A stretch of 64,000 nt of DNA from Terriglobia bacterium (GCA_020073465.1 JAIQFC010000005.1:284452-348451), one strand, 5' to 3'; counted from the first letter of the stretch, positions 23,516 to 31,852 are shown. Made by a program: numbers and translations. Notes: a model not told the origin generated them from the sequence alone.

Positions 23516-25603
23516 ATGAAGCTGAAGAGGTTTCGAGTTAAGAAGTTTCGTTCCGTTCAGGATAGCGGATGGATTGATGCTGACGACGTCACGGCCCTCA
23601 TTGGAACCAATGAGTCGGGAAAGACAAATCTGCTGATCCCTCTCTGGAAGCTAAATCCGGCAAAGAACGGAGAGATTAAACCGCTTTCCGACTATCCCCG
23701 CAAGGAATATCACGAAATTCGAGCAACGAAGGACAAGCCGGTCTTCATAACGGCGGAATTCTGTGTTCAGGAGGATTTGATTTCTCAACTCGTGAAGCTG
23801 ACCGGTGCTTCGAGATCGGACGTATCCATCGCACGTGTCAGCCGTGACTTCGATGGAGAACGCAGTGTCCAGTTTCCCAACGCAGCACCATTGCGAGTGG
23901 TCGCGGCCGCGGAGGTCAGGGACATGCTGACCAAGGCGCAGGGTGAGATCTCGGGACTGGGACCAGCGAATGCTACCGAGGAAGACATTAGGGGCAACAT
24001 GGTGGCCGCCATCAGCGATGCCGTCGGTTCCTTGGCATCGATGGGGGACTCTCTCGATCAGAAGGGACTAAACGATCTTCACGCCCGACTCAGTGCCATC
24101 GACACAGCGAAGGGATCTAAGCGCTCCGTGATTACCCCGAGATTTGGGCAATTGGTGGATGCTATCGCTGAGACAATTACGAAGGTCACGCGCCCGCATC
24201 CACAGGATAACGATGAAGCGACAAGCCTAGTCCTTAAGAACCTACCTTCCTTCGTGTACTACAGCAATTACGGCAATCTCGACTCGGAGATCTACCTGCC
24301 GCATGTGATACAGAACATGGTGAGGACGGACCTTGGCGCGAAGGAGGAAGCCAAGGTCAGGACCTTACGGGTATTGTTTGAGTTCGTGAAGCTCGAACCG
24401 AAGGAGATTATGGAACTTGGGAAAGACTTGCCCACCGTTCCTACCCCTCCCACGCAGGCACAAATCGAGGTGACAGCCGAGCACAAGAAAGAGCGTGACG
24501 TATTGCTTCAGTCGGCATCGGCTCAGCTAACGAGCAAGTTCCGCGACTGGTGGAAACAGGGTACATACCGCTTCCGATTCCAGGCCGATGGTGATCACTT
24601 CCGTATTTGGGTCTCCGACGACTTACGTCCCGAGGATATCGAGTTAGAGAATCGGAGCTCAGGACTTCAGTGGTTCCTTAGCTTTTACCTGATCTTTCTG
24701 GTCGAAAGCGGCGAGGCGCACAGCAACGCTATTCTGCTGCTGGATGAACCGGGCCTATCCCTCCACCCGCTTGCACAGCGCGACCTTTCCAATTTCTTTG
24801 ACAACCTCTCGGGGACGAATCAGCTAATCTACACGACACACTCCCCTTTCATGGTGGATCCCGACCGCCTGGACCGGGTCAAGGCGGTGTATGTCGATGA
24901 TGAGGGCAACACGCAGTCGTCGCCCAACCTTCGAATTCGGGAAGCGACGGAGTCCCAGTCGCGCTCTATCTATGCCGTCTATGCGGCGCTTGGTCTCACG
25001 GCATCGCAAACCCTCATGTTGGGATGTCAGACCGTTGTGGTCGAGGGAACATCGGATCAGATGTATCTCGCCACGATGAAGAACATCCTGATCGCTCGTG
25101 GCCTGCTCCGGCCCAAGCGGGAGTACATGTTTCCGCCTGCTGGAGGCGTCAAAGGGATTCGCGCCCTTGTGGCAGTTCTAATAGGCAAGGATGAGAGTTT
25201 GCCTTATGTCATAGTGGATTCCGACTCAGCCGGCCAGACTCTAACGAAGGCCCTGGCAGGTGATTTGTATGCGGGATCTGCAGAACGGATTCTTGCGATC
25301 AAGGATTTCTCTAAGATTGAAGGTTCGGAAGTAGAGGACTTGGTCCCACCGCCGGTGATGGCGGGCATGGTGACGAGATTCCTGCGGGTTGCGGCAGAAG
25401 ACTTCTCTGATGTTCTTGTTGGGGGGAGGCCCATCGTACCTCAGATCGAAGCCTTTGCCGGCAAGCATGGGATAAAGCTGGAAGTGGGTTGGAAGGTAGA
25501 ACTGGCCAAGATTTTTGTCGGGAAGATATTGAAGAATCCCGAGGTGATTGACAAATCCACTGAAGAGAAGTGGCAGGCTTTGTTCGATAAGCTAGAGTCT
25601 TAG
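23516..25603 (+). CDS. OLD-family ATP-dependent endonuclease (AAA ATPase plus Toprim)
   Basis: This 695-residue protein opens MKLKRFRVKKFRSVQDSGWI, the usual start of SMC/RecF-like ABC ATPases. Walker A is GTNESGKT (residues 30-37). A signature-like RSSGLQWFLSFYLIF lies near 380-394, Walker B AILLLDEPGLSLHP near 404-417 and the switch His in TTHSPF near 440. A C-terminal Toprim nuclease follows with VVVEGTSD (~506-513) and VIVDSDSAG (~564-572). OLD proteins are nucleases often used against phage. No UvrD-like partner (Gabija), reverse transcriptase or other companion is adjacent, so it is a class 1 solitary OLD. Codon choice is visibly less GC-rich than in nrdJ, suggesting transfer. Confidence 0.9.
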   Translation: MKLKRFRVKKFRSVQDSGWIDADDVTALIGTNESGKTNLLIPLWKLNPAKNGEIKPLSDYPRKEYHEIRATKDKPVFITAEFCVQEDLISQLVKLTGASRSDVSIARVSRDFDGERSVQFPNAAPLRVVAAAEVRDMLTKAQGEISGLGPANATEEDIRGNMVAAISDAVGSLASMGDSLDQKGLNDLHARLSAIDTAKGSKRSVITPRFGQLVDAIAETITKVTRPHPQDNDEATSLVLKNLPSFVYYSNYGNLDSEIYLPHVIQNMVRTDLGAKEEAKVRTLRVLFEFVKLEPKEIMELGKDLPTVPTPPTQAQIEVTAEHKKERDVLLQSASAQLTSKFRDWWKQGTYRFRFQADGDHFRIWVSDDLRPEDIELENRSSGLQWFLSFYLIFLVESGEAHSNAILLLDEPGLSLHPLAQRDLSNFFDNLSGTNQLIYTTHSPFMVDPDRLDRVKAVYVDDEGNTQSSPNLRIREATESQSRSIYAVYAALGLTASQTLMLGCQTVVVEGTSDQMYLATMKNILIARGLLRPKREYMFPPAGGVKGIRALVAVLIGKDESLPYVIVDSDSAGQTLTKALAGDLYAGSAERILAIKDFSKIEGSEVEDLVPPPVMAGMVTRFLRVAAEDFSDVLVGGRPIVPQIEAFAGKHGIKLEVGWKVELAKIFVGKILKNPEVIDKSTEEKWQALFDKLES

Positions 25604-25682
25604 CGGTGTTTCTGTCTCCGCGACGAGGCGGGCTGGCCCACCCTTGATGACTGTGTTTCTGGAATCTCCACTGCTGAGGCTG

Positions 25683-25719
25683 CCCCATCCTTGCGCTCTT
25701 TGCAAGGGTGGGAATTTCG
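25683..25719. repeat. GCCCCATCCTTGCG...CAAGGGTGGG repeat
   Basis: CCCCATCCTTGC and GCAAGGGTGGG form a hairpin. Related copies are at 26873-26900, at 48713-48748 (as a terminator) and, interrupted by the 25-bp module, at 30333-30390. Confidence 0.6.
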
Positions 25720-25742
25720 CTCCCTGCGTCCGCCACCGTGCC

Positions 25743-25825
25743 GTCCCTACGGGACTCGGTTCCATTTTATTGGGGGCTTACCCAGGACTGACGTCCTGGG
25801 CTATTTTATGTCGCCCCTCCGGGGC
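25743..25825 (-). repeat. Three-hairpin repeat, copy d
   Basis: On the plus strand: GTCCC-TAC-GGGAC (from 25743), CCCAGGAC-TGAC-GTCCTGGG (25781-25800) and GCCCC-TCC-GGGGC (25813-25825). On the minus strand it follows the standard order with AATAG before the central stem. Confidence 0.85.
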
Positions 25826-26008
25826 TGGGGTGGTTCTGATTGCGCGCTCCTGAAGGACGTATTGACGCGAGGCTGAAGCGTCACTCTTGCGCTTTTTGTC
25901 AGGTGAGTCGCCGATCTGCCGTCGGACTTGCATAAAGCTACGGCTGGGGGGAGAATTTACGCCGTCCAATGGCTTCTTGCGATTGCGACGTGAGGAAGGT
26001 AGGTGCTC

Positions 26009-26107
26009 ATGGCAGTAATGAAAAAAGCGCCGGCGTCCGTCAGCCCGATTCTCGTCGGGCTCCTGGTTGTCGTGGCTGTCGTGCTGATTTACTTCTTGGC
26101 CAGATGA
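26009..26107 (+). CDS. 32-residue single-pass membrane peptide
   Basis: The frame ATG(26009)-TGA(26105-26107) reads MAVMKKAPASVSPILVGLLV followed by VVAVVLIYFLAR. This is a short basic amino end and one ~20-residue membrane segment. GGAAGGTAGGTG stands just upstream as a ribosome site. Its stop is 4 bases before the next start codon, so the two are probably co-translated. The function is unknown. Small single-pass peptides beside a membrane protein may be assembly partners, antitoxin-like regulators or toxins; nothing decides. Confidence 0.6.
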   Translation: MAVMKKAPASVSPILVGLLVVVAVVLIYFLAR

Positions 26108-26111
26108 ATCT

Positions 26112-26714
26112 ATGAAGCACTTGTCCGCACGTTCAGCGGTGTGGCTTGGCTACATCGTAGCGATCCTGTTCACTGCCGAAGTGGTCAAATTGTTAATCGT
26201 CCACGCGGAGTGGCTTGGCAGTAAGAAAGACCCCATCCAGTCCATAACCACAATCGTCAGCTCGGGCTTGGTAGTTCTCGGAGCTCTGTTTGCCTACTTC
26301 CGATTCTTCCACGGCAGAACCTTCGCCCGACGGTTGGACATTCAGCTCGACGTTAAGGTCATTAAGACAACCCCAGTGGCATTTCTTCACGCGATTGATT
26401 TGGATATTAAGAACATCGGGAGTGTGCCTATTTGGAACCCGACGGTGGTCCTTCGGATTCAGCAACACGGCCAGAGTGTGGGCGAGCCAGAGGAAATAGA
26501 TGACTGGCAAGATCCCTTTCCGATTGACCGCGGGTCTGTGATCGACACCCAGGAGAGCCAGCAGTTCTACGTATGGCGGCGGATCCCTGAGGAGACCTGG
26601 GCTGTTACATACTGGGTGAAAGTCTCCACAAGCCGGGGAGAAGCATGGACGAGGGCCATCACCATAGCGAATACTCCTGACCACACGAGTTCCAAGGCGC
26701 CCGCTGAGGGCTGA
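26112..26714 (+). CDS. Membrane-anchored hypothetical protein
   Basis: This 200-residue protein has two membrane segments near its amino end (VWLGYIVAILFTAEVVKLLI at ~10-29; ITTIVSSGLVVLGALFAYFR at ~45-64). A ~130-residue soluble beta-rich domain follows (FLHAIDLDIKNIGSVPIWNP, then FYVWRRIPEETWAVTYWVKV). It starts 4 bases after the 32-residue membrane peptide. No family is recognised. The layout resembles that of the gene at 51019-51954, which also has membrane segments followed by a beta-rich soluble part. Confidence 0.7.
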   Translation: MKHLSARSAVWLGYIVAILFTAEVVKLLIVHAEWLGSKKDPIQSITTIVSSGLVVLGALFAYFRFFHGRTFARRLDIQLDVKVIKTTPVAFLHAIDLDIKNIGSVPIWNPTVVLRIQQHGQSVGEPEEIDDWQDPFPIDRGSVIDTQESQQFYVWRRIPEETWAVTYWVKVSTSRGEAWTRAITIANTPDHTSSKAPAEG

Positions 26715-26754
26715 CCTCTAATCGACCGGTGGCCCGCGTCTACCGCTTCTGTCG

Positions 26755-26767
26755 TCCCTACGGGACT
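26755..26767 (-). repeat. Three-hairpin repeat, truncated copy
   Basis: Only GTCCC-TAC-GGGAC and the adjacent TCGGTTCCATT spacer are kept; the sequence diverges after GGGGGCTTA. Confidence 0.6.
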
Positions 26768-26926
26768 CGGTTCCATTGGTTGGGGGCTTAGCCAGAACTT
26801 GCATCCCCCTCGACTTTGCTCGGGGGGCGGGTGGCCCACCTTTCAAGAGTGTTGGTCTGCCGGGTGCCCCATCCTTGCGTTTTTTGCAAGGGTGGGAGCT
26901 TTCCTCCCTGAGTCCGCCGCCGTGCC

Positions 26927-27007
26927 GTCCCTACGGGACTCGGTTCCATTGGTTCGGGCTTACCCAGGACTTCCGTCCTGGGCTATCTTATGCCGCCCCT
27001 CCGGGGC
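26927..27007 (-). repeat. Three-hairpin repeat, copy j
   Basis: GTCCC-TAC-GGGAC (26927-26939), CCCAGGAC-TTCC-GTCCTGGG (26963-26982) and GCCCC-TCC-GGGGC (26995-27007). All stems are perfect. Confidence 0.85.
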
Positions 27008-27136
27008 TGGGGTGTGGTGGTTCTGAGTGCGCGCTTTGGTATTGGAGCGTGCTCGGCGGGGGTGGTGGGCGGGTTTCGTCGGCATGAGAAAGCGCGTGCC
27101 GGGAAGTCCCTTCCGGGCCGCTGGTTGTGGCTAAGA

Positions 27137-27216
27137 GTGCAGGGGTCCCCTCGGCTTCGCTCGGGGCAGGCTCTTCACTACGCCGCGCGATTCCGCGCGG
27201 CTTCGTTCAGGATGAC
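27137..27216. repeat. GTCATCCTGAAC-type repeat interrupted by the 25-bp module
   Basis: GCAGGGGTCC and TTCACTACG, contiguous in the copy at 34682-34733, are separated here by 25 bases (27149-27173, starting CCTCGGCTTCGCTCGGGG and ending CAGGCTC). A GCCGCGCG-ATTC-CGCGCGGC hairpin and TTCAGGATGAC follow. Confidence 0.8.
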
Positions 27217-27228
27217 AAGGCAGAGGTG

Positions 27229-27334
27229 GGCCCTACGGGACTCGGCTCCATTGGTTGGGGGCTTACCCAAGACTGATGTCCCTTCGACAAGCTCAGGACA
27301 GGCTCTGGGCTATCTTATGCCTCCCCTCTGAGGC
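27229..27334 (-). repeat. Three-hairpin repeat, copy k, with the 24-25 bp module nested in its central stem
   Basis: A degenerate third hairpin (27231-27241), then CCCAAGAC-TGAT-GTC, where the stem is broken by 27281-27305 (CCTTCGACAAGCTCAGGAC, then AGGCTC) before TGGGC resumes. The first hairpin is degenerate (27319-27334). This shows that one repeat entered another. Confidence 0.8.
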
Positions 27335-27380
27335 TAGGGTGGGGGAGTACGGCCGACCTAGCCACCTTCCATAGATTGCC

Positions 27381-28649
27381 TTACTGAACGGTCTTGAAGG
27401 TACCGTTCTGTACCTGCCACACGTGAAAGGACGCACCTTCACACGTTGCAGTCTCAGGTCGAAATCTGCAGATGCCTCCGTTCAGTCTGAAAGGTATTCC
27501 CTGCAAGACTGCATCTTGCATCACAGCCGCCATGACGTTGCGGGCATCCGTCGCCCTTCGCAGGCCCAGGAAACGCCGGAACCAATACCCGAAACCTCCG
27601 GTCCGGCTGGCGATCTGCCCGAAGTTGGCGTTCGCTTTGTCGACGAGTTGCTGCGTGAGCTGAAAGGCCTCGTAGCCGTACATGCCATAGCCTGCTTTGC
27701 CCTCATAGGTCTCTGCCAGCATGGGATGAGTCACGTATACGTCTTTGACAGCGTCACTCCCCTGTTGAATGAGCCGCAGGTCGACGGCGGCATCGCTCAA
27801 GATTACGTTCACATTGTGGCCGCCGGGCATGGCCCTGATTTGGCGAACCAGAATGAGCGCGTCCTGCCAACCACCGGCGAAGAAGACCCAATCCACATTC
27901 AGGGTCTGGATGGTCTGGACAGGGGGAACGCTTAGGTTATTGGTCCAAAGCACCACGCGGCTGGACCGGGCCAGAGCTTGCTCGCTGAATTTTCTCGTCA
28001 GAAACTGGGAGTACACCGGATTGGAGACAGTTTCCACGACCCAGAAACCGCGGGCTCCGTGCGCAATCGCAAATGTTGCTGCCGTAACCGCTTGGCCTTC
28101 ATCGGTAGGAGACAGGCGGAACAGCGGGTCGTAGCCGGTGGCGCGAGATCTTGGCGGCAACAGAGCGGGGTTGGTCTCGGTCGTAAGAATTACCGGAATC
28201 GGAGGAGTCGCGATCCGCAGATATGCGGGTAATGCCGCTTTCGTCTGAGTGCTTGCGAAATGACCTACCACCAGGAGCGAGTCGTTGCGGGTCGCAAGGT
28301 CGGCCGAAATACGCTGCGCATCCACAGGATCACCCGCATCATCCCACTTCTCAAACTTGATGGGAACTCCGTTGATATCGCTCAGAGACCCCTGTCCACT
28401 AATGCCGGCCCAGATGCTGTCTGCCGTGCTTGGATTGGGATTCTGAGTTGCATCGGCGCCTTCGAAGTTTCCGACGACGTAAACCTTGTACGCCTTCGGT
28501 CCGATTACCCAATCGACCACTCGGCCGATGAGCATGACACTTATTAATGCTCCCACGAGCGGCAAGAGCACCCATTTGCGCAGAATCGTTAGAGCTTTGG
28601 AAGTCCAGGCTGGACGTCGTTTGTTTTCTTGTTGATCTTCGTTGGCCAT
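27381..28649 (-). CDS. Membrane-anchored periplasmic ligand-binding protein (type 1 PBP-like)
   Basis: This 422-residue protein has a basic cytoplasmic end and one membrane segment (~25-45, VLLPLVGALISVMLIGRVVD). A Leu/Ile/Val-binding-like domain follows: YKVYVVGNFEGAD, ADSIWAGISGQGSLSDINGV, DLATRNDSLLVVGHFASTQT, VDWVFFAGGW and YGYEAFQL. AGAGGTG stands upstream. ABC-type solute receptors of this fold normally have a cleavable signal peptide. Here the segment looks uncleaved, so it may be a tethered sensor. No permease or ATPase genes adjoin it. Confidence 0.8.
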   Translation of the reverse strand: MANEDQQENKRRPAWTSKALTILRKWVLLPLVGALISVMLIGRVVDWVIGPKAYKVYVVGNFEGADATQNPNPSTADSIWAGISGQGSLSDINGVPIKFEKWDDAGDPVDAQRISADLATRNDSLLVVGHFASTQTKAALPAYLRIATPPIPVILTTETNPALLPPRSRATGYDPLFRLSPTDEGQAVTAATFAIAHGARGFWVVETVSNPVYSQFLTRKFSEQALARSSRVVLWTNNLSVPPVQTIQTLNVDWVFFAGGWQDALILVRQIRAMPGGHNVNVILSDAAVDLRLIQQGSDAVKDVYVTHPMLAETYEGKAGYGMYGYEAFQLTQQLVDKANANFGQIASRTGGFGYWFRRFLGLRRATDARNVMAAVMQDAVLQGIPFRLNGGICRFRPETATCEGASFHVWQVQNGTFKTVQ

Positions 28650-29096
28650 AGGGGTTCACCTCTTCCGAGGAACAAGGCGAGGATGCGGTGGTATTGGGAG
28701 CCCAACCACAGCCGGGTCAGTCCCTTTGTCCTAATGGTGTGTTCAACAGGGTCATCGTTACAGGGGCCGGGTGCCCCCACCTTATCCTCTCTGTCATGTG
28801 TCAGCACTGCAGTAGTGGTGTCGGCGGAAGGCGTGCAACGAAAGCTAGGCCCGCCCCTCCCTCCTACGGAGGATGCAGCGATAACGGTCGGGAATTTCTT
28901 TAGGGACTTGCATCTGTTTGATTCTTGACGGGCAAAGTGCGCCACCCATGCTGTGATGACAGTCACAGTGTACCCGACATGTTCCGCCTAACATGAGGCA
29001 GATACATCCGGATTGCCGGTGGAAGGCGATTCAGTCAGTGGCTCTGCGGTCGACACCGGCCGCCAGAGAGGAAGCGAGTGGGAGTCGACCACGCGT
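28650..29096. other. Intergenic region between divergent genes
   Basis: This 447-base region between divergently transcribed genes holds a perfect CRP/FNR-type palindrome (28952-28967) and CATGTT-N6-AACATG at 28978-28995. No gene is supported; the open frames here lack ribosome sites and recognisable sequence. Confidence 0.5.
28952..28967. promoter_or_regulatory. CRP/FNR-family operator-like palindrome
   Basis: TGTGA-TGACAG-TCACA exactly fits the TGTGA-N6-TCACA form bound by many CRP-type regulators. It lies 130 bases upstream of the Gfo/Idh/MocA start at 29097 and 300 bases upstream of the divergent gene start at 28649. Regulation is inferred from pattern only. Confidence 0.45.
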
Positions 29097-30200
29097 ATGC
29101 CAAAGAAGCTTAGGGCGGGAATTCTCGGGTACGGGCGGATGGGGCGGGGCTTTGTCGCCGCGATGCAGGACAGCGAGCTTTGGGAGGTAGCTGCGGTGTA
29201 CGACATCTGCGACCAAACTCGCCGGCTGGCCGCACAACAAGTGCCGAACGCGGCCATCTACGATGATCCCGATGCAATCTTTGGCGACGCGTCGATCGAT
29301 GCGGTGGGATTGTTTACCCTGGCGGATGCGCGGCCGCAGCAGATTCGGCAAGCGCTGGCGAACCGCAAGCATGTGCTGGCGGAAAAACCGATCGGCCCCG
29401 ACGTATCCACGGAATGGCAGCTGGTACGCGAGATTGAAGCCAGCGACCGCCTGGTGGCGGTCAATCTGTTCAACCGGAATGCCTGGTACCACAAGGATAT
29501 CCAGCGCTTCATCGCAGAGGGCGAGATTGGCGACCTGGCGGTGATCCGGATTTGCCACATGACGCCGGGCCACATGCCTCTGGAAGGGCACGATCCGGAA
29601 GGCCCGCCGTTCCACGACTGCGGGATGCACTACGTGGACGTGGCCCGCTGGTACGCCCAGAGCGAATACCAGAGCTGGCATGCGCAAGGATTGCGCATGT
29701 GGGGCCACAAAGACCCGTGGTGGGTACAGGCGCACGGCACCTTCGCCAACGGCGTGGTGTTCGATATAACCCAGGGATTTATCTACGGGCATCTGGCGAA
29801 GGAGAAACCTCACCATTGCTACGTGGATGTGGTCGGCACCAAGGGGGTCGCGCGCATGCGGCATGATTTTGCGGAAGCGACGGTGGAACTGTATGGCGTC
29901 CACAAAACCCTCTGCAAAACGGCGGCGTTCAACGATAAGAAGCTCGACGTGATGGTCGATGTTTTCGCGCGATCCATACTCGCAGGAAAAAACCTGGGCA
30001 TGCCGCAGGCGCGGGACAGCGTGATCGCCTCCGAAGTGAGCTGGGCGATGCTCAACGATGCCATCTCGCATGTTCCACCCGTGCGCGGCACGCCGGAGGA
30101 GATGCAGCAAATTCTGGAGCACCGCCGCAACCTGGTGAACGGGTTTGGGCTCCCGGTAAAGACGCAGAAACAGCCGGAGAGCGAACTGGTGCCGGACTGA
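29097..30200 (+). CDS. Gfo/Idh/MocA family oxidoreductase (cytoplasmic)
   Basis: This 367-residue protein has a Rossmann start (MPKKLRAGILGYGRMGRGFV) and the motif HVLAEKPIGPD near residue 100. The C-terminal domain includes FHDCGMHYVDVARWYA, where the active-site Asp/His pair of the family usually lies. There is no signal peptide, in contrast to the paralogue at 3603. GGAG stands ~14 bases before the ATG, a loose spacing. It likely acts on a sugar or inositol derivative with NAD(P). The CRP-like palindrome upstream suggests carbon-dependent control, which is inference. Confidence 0.88.
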   Translation: MPKKLRAGILGYGRMGRGFVAAMQDSELWEVAAVYDICDQTRRLAAQQVPNAAIYDDPDAIFGDASIDAVGLFTLADARPQQIRQALANRKHVLAEKPIGPDVSTEWQLVREIEASDRLVAVNLFNRNAWYHKDIQRFIAEGEIGDLAVIRICHMTPGHMPLEGHDPEGPPFHDCGMHYVDVARWYAQSEYQSWHAQGLRMWGHKDPWWVQAHGTFANGVVFDITQGFIYGHLAKEKPHHCYVDVVGTKGVARMRHDFAEATVELYGVHKTLCKTAAFNDKKLDVMVDVFARSILAGKNLGMPQARDSVIASEVSWAMLNDAISHVPPVRGTPEEMQQILEHRRNLVNGFGLPVKTQKQPESELVPD

Positions 30201-30244
30201 ACCATTCGGCCGGGGTCCTCATCCTTACGATTCTTGCAGGGCAG

Positions 30245-30316
30245 GACGCAGAACTGTTTCGCAGAAGCGGAACGGGTGCCGCGCTCCTGCAACGCAAGCA
30301 AGACTACCTTCAACAT
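30245..30316 (-). pseudogene. Fragment resembling the 3' end of aroDE
   Basis: Read on the minus strand, the frame from 30316 begins MLKVVLLALQERGTRSASAK, matching the last residues of the aroDE product (MLKVVLLALQERAARSAASA). The DNA also aligns (GCGCTCCTGCAA..., ATTTCGTCCC). Only ~70 bases are kept and the frame runs into unrelated sequence. It lies 4.5 kb from the intact gene on the same strand. Confidence 0.65.
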
Positions 30317-30332
30317 TTCGTCCCGGGGCCGA

Positions 30333-30390
30333 GTGCCTCATCCCTTCGGCAAGCTCAGGGCAGGCTCTTGCGTTCCTAGCAGGGGTGGGA
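30333..30390. repeat. GTGCCCCATCC...GGGTGGGA repeat interrupted by the 25-bp module
   Basis: GTGCCTCATCC and TTGCGTTCC...GGGGTGGGA, near-contiguous in the copies at 25683 and 26873, are separated here by the module at 30343-30367 (CCTTCGGCAAGCTCAGGG, then CAGGCTC). Confidence 0.75.
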
Positions 30391-30568
30391 CGGGGGTCGG
30401 TTCCACAACTTTGTTCTGAATTCGTAACAAGCTCAAGAAATCCGGCGGGCGCAGCCAGGCGCGGCTAAGGTTGCGGGACAAGGGGGGCGCGGGGGCTGCC
30501 CTTCTCATTCTTGCGCAACGTTCCCGGAACAGGGTTCACTATTCCTTTACAAGAGGAGCGTTTTCTTT

Positions 30569-31768
30569 ATGGCGGCTGGACTGGATAACCTCAAGCACAT
30601 TGTGGTTCTCATGATGGAGAACCGGTCGTTCGATCACATGCTGGGGGCATTGAAGGCGCAGGACGCGCGGATCGACGGGATTACGCCGGGCTTGATGAAT
30701 CCGGATACGAACGGGAATCCGGTGAAGGTGCAGCCGCTGGCGGAGTTTCAGTCGCAGCTCGATCCGGACCCGGACCACCACTTTCCGGGAGTGGACCTGC
30801 AGATTTTCGGCGGGGACAAGAGTCCGGGGCGCGTCGCCGACATGTCAGGGTTCGTGAAGAGCTACTTCACCCAGCAGCAAGATGTGGGGCACTCGCAGAA
30901 AATCATGTACTACTTCACGCCCGACAAGCTGCCGGTGCTGACCACGCTGGCGACGGAGTTTGCCGTATTCAATCGCTGGTTCTCTTCGATTCCGGGGCCC
31001 ACGATCTGCAATCGGGCGTTCGCGCACTACGGGACTTCGTTTGGCAAAGTCGGGATGGACTTGTTCTACGTGAATGAGCCTTACCTGAGTGTGTACGACC
31101 GCCTGGTCCGGGCGACTCCGAAACATACGGCGAAGCTGTATTACTACGACCAGACCAGCTCGACGATGGAGATCACGAATCTGCTGCAGCATCAGCCGGA
31201 ATTGTTCGGGACGTACCAGCAGTTTTTGAGCGATTGCAAGAAGGGGAAGCTTCCGGAGTACAGCTTCGTGGAGCCGAACTACAACGATCACGATGGCGAT
31301 GAAGGCGCGGAGATCGCGTCGGATCAGCATCCAGACCACCACGTGCAGGCTGGAGAGTTGTTCATCGCGACGATCTACCAGGCAATCAAGAGGAATCCGA
31401 ATTTGTGGAAGTCGACGGCGTTGTTGATCGTGTATGACGAGCATGGCGGGATTTATGACCACGTGGTGCCGCCAGCGTGTATGCCGGATGGATTTGTGGC
31501 TTCGCCGAATGATACGGGGACGGGGCAGGAGTTCAGGTTCGACCGGCTTGGAGTGCGGGTGCCGGCGATCCTGGTGTCACCGTGGATTGCAAAGGGCACC
31601 GTCGTAGACGGGCGGGTGTTCGAACATGCTTCGATTCCGGCGACGGTGACGGAGCATTTTCTCGGGGACTATGACAAGCGGTCTCCGCGGGAGAAGGCGG
31701 CGGAGACGTTTTTGGATTTGATCACGCTGGATACGATGCGGACCGATTGTCCGGATTTTGGGGTGTAG
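30569..31768 (+). CDS. Phosphoesterase family protein (phospholipase C/acid phosphatase-like)
   Basis: This 399-residue member of PF04185 opens with the metal-site motif HIVVLMMENRSFDHMLG (~residues 10-26). It includes the nucleophile region SSIPGPTICNRAFAHYGTSF, the EPNYNDHDGDEGAE block and the second metal site YDEHGGIYDHVVPP, ending with SPWIAKG. GAGGAG is 12 bases before the ATG. Family members cleave phospholipids or phosphomonoesters and are often secreted. No signal peptide is visible here, so an alternative route or cytoplasmic action must be assumed. It lies upstream of two genes on the same strand. Confidence 0.9.
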   Translation: MAAGLDNLKHIVVLMMENRSFDHMLGALKAQDARIDGITPGLMNPDTNGNPVKVQPLAEFQSQLDPDPDHHFPGVDLQIFGGDKSPGRVADMSGFVKSYFTQQQDVGHSQKIMYYFTPDKLPVLTTLATEFAVFNRWFSSIPGPTICNRAFAHYGTSFGKVGMDLFYVNEPYLSVYDRLVRATPKHTAKLYYYDQTSSTMEITNLLQHQPELFGTYQQFLSDCKKGKLPEYSFVEPNYNDHDGDEGAEIASDQHPDHHVQAGELFIATIYQAIKRNPNLWKSTALLIVYDEHGGIYDHVVPPACMPDGFVASPNDTGTGQEFRFDRLGVRVPAILVSPWIAKGTVVDGRVFEHASIPATVTEHFLGDYDKRSPREKAAETFLDLITLDTMRTDCPDFGV

Positions 31769-31775
31769 GAGTTGC

Positions 31776-31852
31776 CCTCAGCGGCTAAAGCCCTTGCTGA
31801 AAAAGGGGAGAATTATCGCAGCGCTGGAAGCGCTGCGCCACCCAAGAGCGTT
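31776..31852 (-). repeat. Family 2 repeat (CAGCGGCTAAAGCC plus hairpin)
   Basis: On the minus strand a GCAGCGCT-TCC-AGCGCTGC hairpin is followed ~30 bases later by GGGCTTTAGCCGCTGAGGG. It sits directly after the phosphoesterase stop codon and before the ribosome site of the next gene. Confidence 0.6.

Noticed and set aside
23516..26714. Gabija-like defence pair
   Set aside because: The OLD-type protein is not followed by a UvrD-like helicase (GajB); the next genes are small membrane proteins.
26776..27087. 103-codon plus-strand frame in the repeat-rich spacer
   Set aside because: Translated repeats (the recurring peptide RPYGTRFHW-like comes from the GTCCC-TAC-GGGAC hairpin), not a conserved protein.
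25604..27380. Possible CRISPR array (many similar short repeats)
   Set aside because: The repeats differ in length and spacing, are themselves multi-hairpin, lie on one strand but are not separated by constant-length unique spacers, and no cas gene is present.
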